64,000 nucleotides of DNA from Amphiura filiformis (lineage: Eukaryota > Echinodermata > Ophiuroidea > Amphilepidida > Amphiuridae), in contig NC_092636.1 in NCBI RefSeq assembly GCF_039555335.1, positions 52,817,706 through 52,881,705 of the forward strand. The letters are read 5' to 3'. Shown here one piece after another: positions 37,901 through 42,715 of the stretch. Every line of letters begins with the position of its first letter. Within the stretch, counting starts at the first letter, position 1. The position numbers and the translations under genes are program-made. The notes under the pieces were generated by a model. The model saw only the letters and a list, made by a program, of their open reading frames with translations. It ran no database searches and was not told the DNA's origin.

Positions 37901-40900
37901 CCCCAACCCCCAGCCAGTCCCGAACCCACACTCAACCAAGAGACTGACACTAACAACACTGACCCTCCAAATACCAACCAACCTACCCTTGAGTGATTTC
38001 ACACTATAACCCACTTTGTTTAAGTCATATCAACCCATCCCTACCCAAAAGGAAAAATAAGTATATGTAAACGAAACAAGTCAGATAAATGAAGGTATAA
38101 ATGATTCAACAATGATACCAATTCAATATTAACTCCGTCCTTCCCCCTTCATTTACATCTATTCAACAGGATCTATACTATACCACTCAAATTAAAACTT
38201 TCGGACTTACCAAACAAATAAATCTCAAAACAGCCACCAAATTATTGTAAATACTTTTAACGTGATTGTGTGTGAGAATCTCATCTATGAGTCTATGCAA
38301 GTACATCTATAATAAATATGTGTACCTTAAGTATTTTGTGTGTGAAGTAGTTTAGTTAAAACATTAACAGTACATCTATATCCAATCTACCTCAGAAAAA
38401 TTTGTACCTTTCAATATTGTGTGTGATTATGACAAAAAGGTTTAATCTTAAAAGAACACATATGTGTACTAAATCTTTATGTGTAACCAAATTCAAATAT
38501 ATTTATTCACTATATTGTATGTAAAGTACTTTACAACTATAACGGTGCATATTTAAAATCTACCTCAGATGAATTTGTACAAACATTTTACTAACTTGTG
38601 TGTGAAGATATTATATATATACATTCCTATGTCATAACAAAAGTGTGAATTAATATAAAAATACAGATACATAGCAATCATTAACACACCCCCACCCACA
38701 CACACACACGCCATGATCGCAAAATTTTGAAATCTTATTTTATCATATTATGTTTTCACAATCTATGATTTTATACTGTACCTTCATTTTCATATACCTT
38801 AGCCATGATCCCTCCCCACAAATGAGGCGGGTAAACGCGACAAGGCACCTACCGTTACATGAGCTCCTGCTTTGACTGCATATACAGCCCAATATATTTA
38901 TTTAATTTTATTTAGCTCTTCTTAAGAAGTAAAAACACGGAGTTTGTAAGCGCACCGATCTGGTAGTACTCCATGGAGACTAGGTAAAGCATCATTCGGA
39001 TATACCAGCTGGACAATCCCTTAACAGAGTGATGTGATAAGCCGCTCAGTCAAACTGGGTCCACAGGGTGATACGGAAAGTTTGACGCTTAAGGCATCCC
39101 CATTTCCAAATCATTTAATTAACCAAATTCTCAGCATCATGGCGTCATAATATTCAATCACAAAATCACACACAACATTAAAACAACACCACCACATTAA
39201 TTACAAATCTCTGTATTTTCTTTATAGTAATAGATACCCTATCAGTGAATCGCAAAACCGTTACAAACCAATTATATTTATAAGCATGTTTACACATCCT
39301 AGTGTAAACTACCACTACCAGCAACCAAAAAGTTGATATTAGTATATTCAAAGATAAACCAAAACAAACACTAGAATTATACAGGTTCTGCGCAAACACG
39401 GCTAGAGTAATCGACTTATCAGTAATGGCTTGGCACCCGTCTCAGGTCCCCGCATCATGCCAATGCACATAATGAGCATACATGCTCTTGTGGGCCAACA
39501 AACAGGTACCAAGCAATACTGAAGTTATGAAAACCAAATGATTCATCAATTACTTGTGTAGCTAGTCAACTATTTATGTTATGTAAATTTCATTCATATT
39601 ATTTATAATCTTCGTGTATGTAAAATGGAATGAACAGGAGGTACATGTACATTGTACTAGAACTATAACCGAAACTACCTCACGTTTGACTCGAATTTAC
39701 ATGTTCATGTTCCTCCTTCTGTTCATCCCACATGACAAATTCGTTACGTCCATACAAATGCTTGTTCATTATAATTGTATAAATATGTATATATGTACTA
39801 GTATGTTATACCTTTTCCATTCCTCGGTACCACCCCAGCCCATTTCAAATTCATTTTTTTTTGTTGTTCAATCCCAAACTTATCTACTTACATTCATGTC
39901 CCCAAAAGCACCTCCCACCGAACGAACTTATATTAGTGGATATCCACTACTGTCAGTTCAAGTTCATAACGCGGGAGCGTTACTTTTCCAAGGGGGGATG
40001 TGAATGTAAGAGGAACAAACCTACCAAAATAGTATTATTACCTAATCCCATAACGAGTGACTATCCAAATATTATTAATATGTTAACATGTTTTATGTCA
40101 ACAATACCTACCAACACCCATCACTTAACAGACATTAAGTCTCAATCGCCAGGATCTTTAAGTGTTAAAGTAAACATAATGTCTCTTATCCTGCCGAAGT
40201 TACCCCATTTAATTACTCTCTTTAGTTTACTCAAGGCTGTGTTTGTATAAACGAGTTCAGTTATACAAACACAGTCTTGTGACTTACCTCATCCCCCTTT
40301 GTAATTATTGCGATCATGTTTGGACAACACAATCGGGTTGTCAAAACATGATCCTCATTTCTATTGTATTTTCCCTTAAAAACCATTAATAATACCAAAA
40401 GCCCCCAAGACATTTCACACCCGCATCCTGACCAGAACAATAGGTTCTGGAAAGGAATGCGGGCAAAACTATATAAGGGGAGTTGTCTCCCCAGATCTTG
40501 GTCAGTTCTTTTACGGAGTAACATTTATCTACCTGTGTAAGAATACTATTAAGATGGCTTGCTGAAGAAATAAAAGACGGCCGTTTGGCTGTCCGAGGCT
40601 TGGAACTGTTATAAATGTCTGTGTGAATTCGTCTACGTGTATTAATATCGTCTACTAACCATGTTTTAAATAGTCATCGTAAATCAACCTACAGCTTCAA
40701 TATTTACATAGTGACCAGGGGCCAGTTTCTGAACAAAAGTGTTGAGTCCCCTGGTCAGCTTAAATTTAGATGGGTCCAGGGGCCATTTCAGGGTTTGCTG
40801 GGGGCTAAACGGCTCCCGTCTCCCACTTATTTTCACCCTTGGTCTCTAGCCTCGAATGTGAAGCTATCGGTGAGCAAATTTATGGCCAAGACTCTCAAGG

Positions 40901-40984
40901 AACTGTTTACTTACCATACTGATATGAGGCCAAAGATGTAACTGCAGCTGGAATTATGTAATCATCCATTTTAGATAATGCCAT
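19917..40984 (-). CDS. MGST2: Microsomal glutathione S-transferase 2-like (MAPEG family), 5 exons, 155 aa
   Basis: Membrane enzyme that conjugates glutathione (and makes LTC4 in vertebrates) in the ER or nuclear envelope. Exons: 40915-40984, 26496-26595, 22992-23062, 21072-21153 and 19917-20061; all have GT/AG borders and phases 1,2,1,2 agree, giving 468 nt. Residues 51-62, ERAHRAQQNAVE, are the MAPEG glutathione-binding block; residues 93-101, GRHMYFKGY, match the MGST2/LTC4S arginine motif; KRLSGF and GIATAALRRY-ADIN follow in the last transmembrane helix and tail, as in human MGST2 (147 aa). The Tyr usual after that block (EFYP in human) is Ala here. TTTGCAG directly before the ATG suggests a 5'-UTR intron. 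Intron 1 (14.3 kb) holds a Ty3/Gypsy element in antisense orientation; the other introns hold several MITEs. MGST3 fits less well. Confidence 0.9.
20320..20460. repeat. Dispersed repeat, copy 1 (MGST2 intron 4)
   Basis: Shares GACTTTGCAATTGCAATTTT-like sequence and a downstream CTCACCAA..TTTTGAGA..GTCC block with 21925-22075. A partial inverted trace is near 27300. The family is unidentified. Confidence 0.5.
20720..20783. repeat. (TTCG)n/(TTCA)n microsatellite
   Basis: A compound TTCG/TTCA tetranucleotide tract in MGST2 intron 4. Confidence 0.9.
21925..22078. repeat. Dispersed repeat, copy 2
   Basis: Second copy of the repeat at 20320-20460, same orientation, in MGST2 intron 3. Confidence 0.5.
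22080..22301. mobile_element. MITE-like element, about 24-bp inverted repeats
   Basis: GATCAGCTCTTAATAGGC at the left end and its exact complement GCCTATTAAGAGCTGATC at the right end bound about 220 bp with no ORF. Confidence 0.7.
22495..22852. mobile_element. TTAA-flanked MITE, copy 1
   Basis: TTAA at 22491-22494 and 22853-22856. The ends GGGGGTACTACACCCC / GGGGGTGTAGTACTCCC are inverted, and similarity extends about 50 bp inwards. TTAA duplications are typical of piggyBac-like elements. A second family member is at 26649-27022. Confidence 0.78.
23709..24640. mobile_element. Large palindromic element with arms of about 390 bp
   Basis: The ends ATAGTCCAGTCA / TGACTGGACTAT are complementary. 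Arm similarity includes AATTGCAACAGAATTTTTTTCAC, GATGTCCCCTGAACA and GGTCAAATTT. A centre of about 150 bp is not palindromic. It lies in MGST2 intron 2. There is no ORF. Confidence 0.75.
26280..26500. mobile_element. Truncated Harbinger-type MITE, second copy
   Basis: GGCTGTGCAATAATTATGA followed by CCCTGGTGGGAGGGTAAAA matches the left end of the 16250-16661 element; no right end is found. Its 3' edge abuts MGST2 exon 2. Confidence 0.65.
26649..27022. mobile_element. TTAA-flanked MITE, copy 2
   Basis: TTAA on both sides (26645-26648 and 27023-27026). The ends GAGGGTACTAC / GTAGTACCCC are inverted, and an internal CTGGAATTTCAGT / ACTGAAATTTCAG pair is present. It starts about 50 bp upstream (minus strand) of the MGST2 exon 2 acceptor. 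Confidence 0.78.
27385..27597. mobile_element. PIF/Harbinger-type MITE, TTA duplication
   Basis: AGGTTCGTTCATACTAC / GTAGTATGAACGAACCT ends with TTA on both flanks (27382-27384 and 27598-27600). The interior is rich in GCGATGC and other short palindromes. Confidence 0.85.
27801..28501 (+). repeat. 5' LTR (701 bp)
   Basis: Starts TGTAAGAGG and ends ATTTACA. It contains a 16-bp-stem hairpin (28031-28046 with 28057-28072), TATATAAG at 28263-28270, a GGGGAG/CTCCCC hairpin just downstream, and AATAAA at 28362-28367, so U3, R and U5 can be placed. The sequence after it, C-TGGTTCCCACACC (28502-28515), is at the primer-binding site position; the tRNA was not assigned. Confidence 0.95.
28576..28788 (+). 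CDS. Small membrane protein in the retrotransposon leader, 70 aa
   Basis: Not recognised. It starts at ATG 28576 (MSYQYHLATD); the reading frame is open from 28561. One strongly hydrophobic segment, about residues 11-32, carries LVILAFMLIISFAFLML; a polar, charged C-terminal half (TESEIRYRQAH..., ending GGEQETEV) follows. It is the first ORF after the 5' LTR, about 75 bp past its end, so it would be the first ATG-rich reading frame on the genomic RNA. No family is assignable; it might be a viroporin-like or chance hydrophobic frame. Single-pass topology is an inference. Confidence 0.4.
   Translation: MSYQYHLATDAALVILAFMLIISFAFLMLTTAFISRWITESEIRYRQAHFMQLIAQVLIYANGGEQETEV
28789..29435 (+). other. 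Retrotransposon leader with degenerate AACTTTTGGA repeats
   Basis: TAACTTTTGGA or close variants recur near 28859, 28969, 29019, 29085 and 29158, two of them followed by CCGrCGCAT-like sequence. Several overlapping frames are open but none looks protein-like. Confidence 0.4.
29436..29657 (+). CDS. Small ORF 1 of a paralogous trio, 73 aa
   Basis: Not recognised. Starts MSFTLIYPRAWPHQYTP and ends at TAG 29655-29657. The N-terminal pattern M-S-x5-P-x2-W-x3-(F/Y)-x-P, then a hydrophobic strand ending SI, is shared with the two ORFs downstream, although this copy is the most divergent and the shortest (it stops where the other two continue). No signal peptide or transmembrane segment. It may be a truncated family member. 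Confidence 0.5.
   Translation: MSFTLIYPRAWPHQYTPQRILLYSISENPASELYTVVVGAVFNELQDHSHCHLILEAILQNPNTFLIGHWCTP
29741..30073 (+). CDS. Small ORF 2 of a paralogous trio, 110 aa
   Basis: Not recognised. I chose ATG 29741 because MSINIQIPPSW then aligns with MSIYISIPAVW of the next ORF. Over the first 31 residues the two share about 16 identities without gaps (M-S-I, I-x-I-P, W, F-x-P-T, V-S-I, P, N-T), followed by F-x-N-L-T. The alternation of hydrophobic and polar residues suggests a small beta-rich, soluble fold (inference). It lies 83 bp after ORF 1 and 168 bp before ORF 3, all on the plus strand. A structural or regulatory accessory role for the element is possible; no function can be assigned. 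Confidence 0.6.
   Translation: MSINIQIPPSWPPPFNPTIIYVSIEPSSHNTQLVCILAEIKFENLTGDQNLQIIQEMRNNSCHIFNIKYIDTHQNTFSLFIEYGVTFSILSDNSLITYNNWSDVVFVDQN
30242..30538 (+). CDS. Small ORF 3 of a paralogous trio, 98 aa
   Basis: Not recognised. Starts at ATG 30242 (MSIYISIPAVWSENFQPT). It is clearly related to the ORF at 29741 (see that entry), with FNNLT matching FENLT. It ends at TAA 30538, 236 bp before the gag ATG. No Cys/His cluster, transmembrane helix or signal peptide. The repeat of one family three times in a retrotransposon leader argues for selection or for serial duplication. Confidence 0.6.
   Translation: MSIYISIPAVWSENFQPTLLSVSIVPVNQNTFRSTIQVRFNNLTISQAIELIQFFSQWQQLIRGVTLAPLPQSRYALTIRYTSPAEVYSEGFVVANQA
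30775..32005 (+). pseudogene. gag of the Ty3/Gypsy element, with two frame breaks
   Basis: Structural polyprotein of the virus-like particle. Starts at ATG 30775; LDLPQFHGKPSDNIADWFSR is the start of the retrotransposon Gag capsid region. As written the frame is lost twice: after an A5 run at 30937-30941 (stop TAG 30943-30945) and after a C3 run at 31296-31298; each looks like one missing homopolymer base. The last third (to TAG 32003-32005) is an Arg/Ser/Asp-rich domain with repeated YDRSR and FDRAR and no CCHC zinc knuckle, so RNA binding is probably by the basic RS-like tail (inference). Whether the breaks are real or base-calling errors is unresolved. Confidence 0.8.
31972..36027 (+). CDS. 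pol: pol polyprotein: protease, reverse transcriptase, RNase H, integrase
   Basis: Intact frame with no initiating ATG; expressed as a -1 fusion with gag. Residues counted from 32014: protease LDTGSGAS with active Asp54 and ILLGLDFL; reverse transcriptase with FSCMDLSSGYHQI and YLDD at 499-502 (catalytic Asp pair); RNase H LYTDAS with Asp648; integrase zinc module with His906/His913 and Cys943/Cys946; integrase core Asp974, Asp1033 and Glu1069, exactly DD35E; a GPY/F-type module (LGPFKVI) near 1215; then a Pro/Thr/Ser-rich tail. No chromodomain. RT-RH-INT order marks Ty3/Gypsy. A full-length frame with all catalytic residues suggests recent activity. It copies the element RNA and inserts the DNA into the host genome. 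Confidence 0.97.
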   Translation, partial: SNFQFTGKPSLGGDVGQSPPASQNPHTNSHVTQVNVEFNELHADTSVNEFSQTIITKINGHNVHTYLDTGSGASLIRHDTLLYLTQNNPVFIGTPNITLVTVTGTPLKLLGSVQLSLSINNTTMRHIFHVISPQGRMKPILLGLDFLSKHDISIHFKHGNLRCQQHQIPLLRKRDLIPEPCKVFLPTNVILPARSETIVQGFLNIDHLSSAREHFTGYDSVFEATKLDNDFVQIAHSVVKSVNNEVPVNIANFTDQPIELQLGTIIGKLYPCANIPVGYFQILTANNQMSDQVPTANKVNKQSPIFDLSHTDLTKTQKQQVQSLLLEYADVFSTEEHPYGQTDLTTHSIDTGDNPPVKQRAYRNSPKIRAEIDRQCNKLLEQDLIETSDSPWSSPVILVKKKPIGNEPPTYRLVLDYRAVNRSTKKDSHPVPSLEETIESLGGNKFFSCMDLSSGYHQIPMTPQDRPKTAFTTGVNLYQWKVMPFGLCNAGQSFQRLIEKVFRGIRWSKVVCYLDDICCFGRTFEEKLSNLREVFERLQAAGLKLNPKKCTFFSKEVHFLGHVISGQGCSPDPRNIQKVKDWPRPTNATQVRGFCSLGSYYRRFIKSFSEIANPLNKLTQKDIPFIWDDECEKAFTTLKTALTSSPIVSHPDFSLPWTLYTDASNTSIGSVLAQRDLNGKEHVVAYFSASLSKTERKWSTFDREFYAIVASIRRFRHYLRESTFTIITDHRPLLALRKLDLTSDLTGKRTRWALELDPLDFTIIHKSGSKHTNADSLSRYPYSDAETGNNELPVQDIFVIDHDTTNNMNNQDIPGPDGDETPNADNSPENILSFYEDDIYELQQADPHIRTAISWLHDNKPRLPKQKDQYLLGLWKQRKHLTIAPNKLLYKKYNNPQYVEPIMQVIIPEQHVPTVLGQLHGTPLSGHASTQKALQIASSCCYWPRMADDIYDYCTTCEACQKHANPVPTMKAPLRPIQKPRRSHIAIDITDMPVTPSGHCCILTVTDLFTKYIELYPMKNQTAISVIEALFDHYVPNHGLPISIHSDRGAAFESRVFQSLLKQSGVIKTRTTSYRPNCNGQVERFHKTLKDQLTRRLEANGLDLHSWIDILGQVKLCYNATVHSTTGFSPYSLEKGEEPLLPIHILLGNIDDSNDTQVHLPDDHHRYLNNLQTRLRTAYELVQSHSATSKQSQAHYYDRSTRFTPYERLDLVMLRNERRPTKLTPRWLGPFKVIDRTEDGRNYRIINHMSASARPTTVHYDKLKPYYPPTVSHDIPTNLNPHQSTPTPSLDPPPPTVTLRATSLAPTATLTDASATPNSQLSNSPNPELTPSRTGRRRMLPTKLNDYVLYQ
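31990..32031 (+). promoter_or_regulatory. -1 programmed ribosomal frameshift signal at gag-pol
   Basis: In the gag frame the heptamer G-GGA-AAC (31990-31996) fits X-XXY-YYZ. After a 7-nt spacer a perfect 10-bp hairpin follows: AGGTGGTGAT (32004-32013) with ATCACCACCT (32022-32031), loop GTGGGTCA. The gag stop TAG (32003-32005) overlaps the stem base. The pol frame is exactly -1 and is open from 31972, so slippage here yields Gag-Pol. Confidence 0.85.
36028..36867 (+). other. Post-pol non-coding stretch of the retrotransposon
   Basis: AT-rich with only short open frames. A frame starting at ATG 36811 (MTNNNPPTSTAKRPVS...) runs to 36983 and may be the beginning of the zinc-finger gene in another frame. 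Confidence 0.4.
36868..37428 (+). CDS. Post-pol ORF, upstream part, 186 aa; unknown
   Basis: Not recognised. From about residue 55 the protein reads as a soluble, Pro-rich sequence followed by a helical part (SLVRCLHFLAKYAQNQ, HDILDVANFLDSN, FVWANKLIKRM). The N-terminal 50 residues overlap a more protein-like frame starting at 36811, so the true start may be there with a frame change near 36970. It ends at 37428 inside the next frame (open from 37412), where a CCCC and an A5 run lie at the overlap. The simplest reading is one gene spanning 36811-37996 with frame breaks; a programmed frameshift is the alternative. No signal peptide or transmembrane segment, so it is not an envelope gene. Confidence 0.5.
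   Translation: MDTTYKSVPFTITAIALLSKYSIYIRRWFQKTLPSVERNTTCIHKPTPTCQSSIEAHTLRVDLKFPVEPDTNNPPPSPALDRTPDAPLYFAREYSPLPLRAYSLVRCLHFLAKYAQNQPADSELTEVPAHDILDVANFLDSNCLRFVWANKLIKRMTLVNAPSTLAAIARQTCRKPPANIIDIPPH
37412..37996 (+). CDS. Post-pol ORF with C4HC3 RING/PHD-like zinc finger
   Basis: The frame is open from 37412 to TGA 37996; no ATG until 37628, so it is probably the 3' part of the gene starting upstream. The zinc finger (37721-37873) reads CAIC, 17 residues, CC, 4 residues, H-x2-C-W, 16 residues, C-x2-C: eight ligands in C4HC3 order, as in PHD and RING-variant domains, with LPCC..HLQCW resembling E3 ligase RINGs. A Pro/Asn/Thr-rich tail follows. RING proteins usually recruit E2 ubiquitin enzymes and PHD fingers read histones; which applies is not decidable here. 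Such a domain after pol is not part of the standard Ty3/Gypsy gene set. Confidence 0.65.
   Translation: MYHPTKNSNRPSPVPLPLNLYPDLFPDTEAIFDLIINPHAFPQRTPFLVLPPNTTHPPTNQHWQLPPPSPIDMPPLYLWITSITNLHDTELQEQARLAQNQFMCAICSHQGEMDPPARRKFVLPCCAYPVHLQCWETFHSEPTLFGFTTICIQCGQNPMSPASPQPPASPEPTLNQETDTNNTDPPNTNQPTLE
37997..39990 (+). other. Long 3' non-coding region of the retrotransposon with degenerate repeats
   Basis: About 2 kb without a credible ORF. 38270-38620 contains three or four imperfect units with AATCTACCTCAG, AATTTGTACC and TTGTGTGTGAAG blocks; a short CA-rich run is near 38692. Structured RNA signals (packaging, export) could sit here. Confidence 0.45.
39991..40004 (+). promoter_or_regulatory. 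Polypurine tract of the LTR element
   Basis: AGGGGGGATGTGAA lies immediately upstream of the 3' LTR; the purine run is the expected plus-strand priming site. Confidence 0.7.
40005..40708 (+). repeat. 3' LTR (704 bp)
   Basis: Matches the 5' LTR except at five places: four homopolymer-length differences of one base (C, T, C and A runs) and one TT/ACT difference in CTTGTG-x-TTACC. TATATAAG is at 40470-40477 and AATAAA at 40569-40574. Confidence 0.95.
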
Positions 40985-41194
40985 GGCTGCAAATAAAATA
41001 AATTATATTGCTGATTTATTCACTTGAATTTTGATATTAAATTTACACTGACAGTGTACCGGGCAGTGTAGTGCACACTTGGACTTGCACTCTCTGCAAT
41101 TTGCAAATTAGTTCAGCAGTTGACAGCAAACACATGGTCCGGGGGCTTCTTTAATATAGCCTTTCATGTATCAGATGTGAGATAGAATGGAACA

Positions 41195-42235
41195 CAATTG
41201 TTCTTGTCTATGTTAATGACTTGTGTCTTTCTTCCTTTTCTTTAAACAGTTCTCTTGTTCTTTATGCAGACGATACTACTCTCTTCAAGCCTATCTCTGC
41301 TCCTGATGACTTGGTTGATTTCCAATCCGACATTGATTCCATCCATTCTTGGTTCTCCCTTAATCACCTTTCTGTCAATTCCTCCAAAACAAAAGTCATG
41401 GTCATTTCCACTAAGAAGGACCCTTTTCCGGATCTCAATCTCACTCTTAACAGCCTGCCTATTGAACTTGTGTCATCTGCGAAATTTCTTGGTGTCTGGC
41501 TGTCTGACCAGCTTTCCTGGAATCTTCACATTGATAACATATGCAGAAAAGCTCGCAAAATCATCGGCTTCATTCATAGATCCTTCCAATCAGCCCCCTT
41601 CAGCATCCGTCGTTCTTTGTACTTGGCCTTGGTTCGCCCCATTCTGGGGTATGATTGTACTACTTCCTCTTAACATAACCCTTACCAACCGTCTTGAGTC
41701 TACCCAAAGATTCGCCTGTCGTGTCATTCTTCAGTCTTGGAACCTCTCCCATGAGGACCTTCTATTGGATTCCGACCTGCCTTTTCTTAGTAAGCGTCGT
41801 GATGTTGCTTCTCTGTGTCACTTATTTAAAATCTTTGCCAATCTTTGTTCTTCTCCCAACCCTTTCCAGCCTCATCCCAGACCTGGTCTACGGAACCTCA
41901 ATTCCTGCGCTGTTCAAGTTCCTTTCCGCCGGCTTTCATTGTCCCAGAGATCATTTTATCCGTTTGCCTCCTCCATCTGGAATTATCTCCCTGAAGCTAT
42001 TGTCAATGCTCCTTCCCTCCAGTCCAGGCCTTCAAATTGGCCATCCAGTCCCTCCTCTAACCATGCAGTTCACTTAATTTATGTTTTGTTTTATTTTATT
42101 CTGTATTGATTCTGGTAATGTTTCTGATTTTAATGTAAGGGCAATCCTTCAATTTATTGTGTACCGTAATCAATATTGGATCTGCCTGGCCTTGTGCCAA
42201 ATGTTATAAATAAATAAATAAATAAATAAATAAAC
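41195..42235 (+). mobile_element. 5'-truncated non-LTR retrotransposon fragment with (AAAT)n tail
   Basis: The C-terminal half of a reverse transcriptase: LVLYADDTTLFKP (about 41250), SAKFLGVWLSDQLSW, then a frameshift near 41660 into SLSQRSFYPFASSIWNYLP (about 41935). It ends with ATAAATAAA repeats at 42207-42235. CR1/jockey-like by its wording. Frame-broken and inactive. Confidence 0.8.
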
Positions 42236-42715
42236 AAGTTACACAACAATGATCAAGAAGTAAATTACCAAATTATTTTTACATGCATGAACTGACACAC
42301 CGCCCCAATTAAGTTTGTTTACCTTTCAGGGCACATATGACCAAATATATAAAATATGAGCTATATTTTATAGTGTTTTATTTATTTAGTTATTTATTTT
42401 TTTTTTTTTGTATCATTATTAAATAATTCAAACATAAGTTTTCCCCATACAAAGTAGAGTTTTTATTTTCATGTATATTTAAGAATTTATGTAGACATCT
42501 CTCACTCTCTCTCTCTCTCTCTTCCATTTTTTCCAATGCCTATTTCCGTAAGTGGGTTATTTCAAGTATTTAGCGCTACACGCCCTTAATCCAAGTGTGG
42601 CTACAAGCTGTGAATAGGGGGTCAAGGTGAAAAATTTACAATTTTAAGCTTACGATTCTGTCCCTGTTTTCCTCTGTTTTCAATCGGGAAAACGCTTAAA
42701 AGTTTGTGATTAACT
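42236..42715. other. Intergenic between LINE fragment and F-box gene
   Basis: AT-rich with a (CT)n run near 42500. The F-box gene promoter and 5' UTR should lie here; no TATA box at a convincing distance. Confidence 0.3.

Larger units (their letters stand above)
27801..40708 (+). mobile_element. Ty3/Gypsy LTR retrotransposon, 12.9 kb, with extra genes
   Basis: LTRs of 701 and 704 bp (TG...CA) are bounded by the 4-bp duplication TAGT (27797-27800 and 40709-40712). Interior order: membrane-protein ORF, three related small ORFs, gag, -1 frameshift site, pol (PR-RT-RH-INT), 4 kb with a zinc-finger ORF, polypurine tract (39991-40000), 3' LTR. The domain order and DD35E integrase place it in Ty3/Gypsy (Metaviridae). 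It is longer than typical elements because of a 2.3-kb leader and a 4-kb post-pol region. No envelope gene was recognised. It lies antisense in MGST2 intron 1. Confidence 0.95.
27642..40840. mobile_element. Older TIR element interrupted by the LTR retrotransposon
   Basis: AAGGGTGAAAATAAG (27642) and its exact inverse CTTATTTTCACCCTT (to 40840) are flanked by the direct repeat GGTCTCTAGC at 27632-27641 and 40841-40850. Removing 27801-40712 leaves an element of about 287 bp that also shows several CAGGGGCCA motifs. A 10-bp duplication suggests a Mutator-like class (inference). Confidence 0.8.

Noticed and set aside
36028-40004. Envelope gene of the LTR element
   Set aside because: No signal peptide, furin-like site or fusion/transmembrane arrangement was seen in any post-pol frame.
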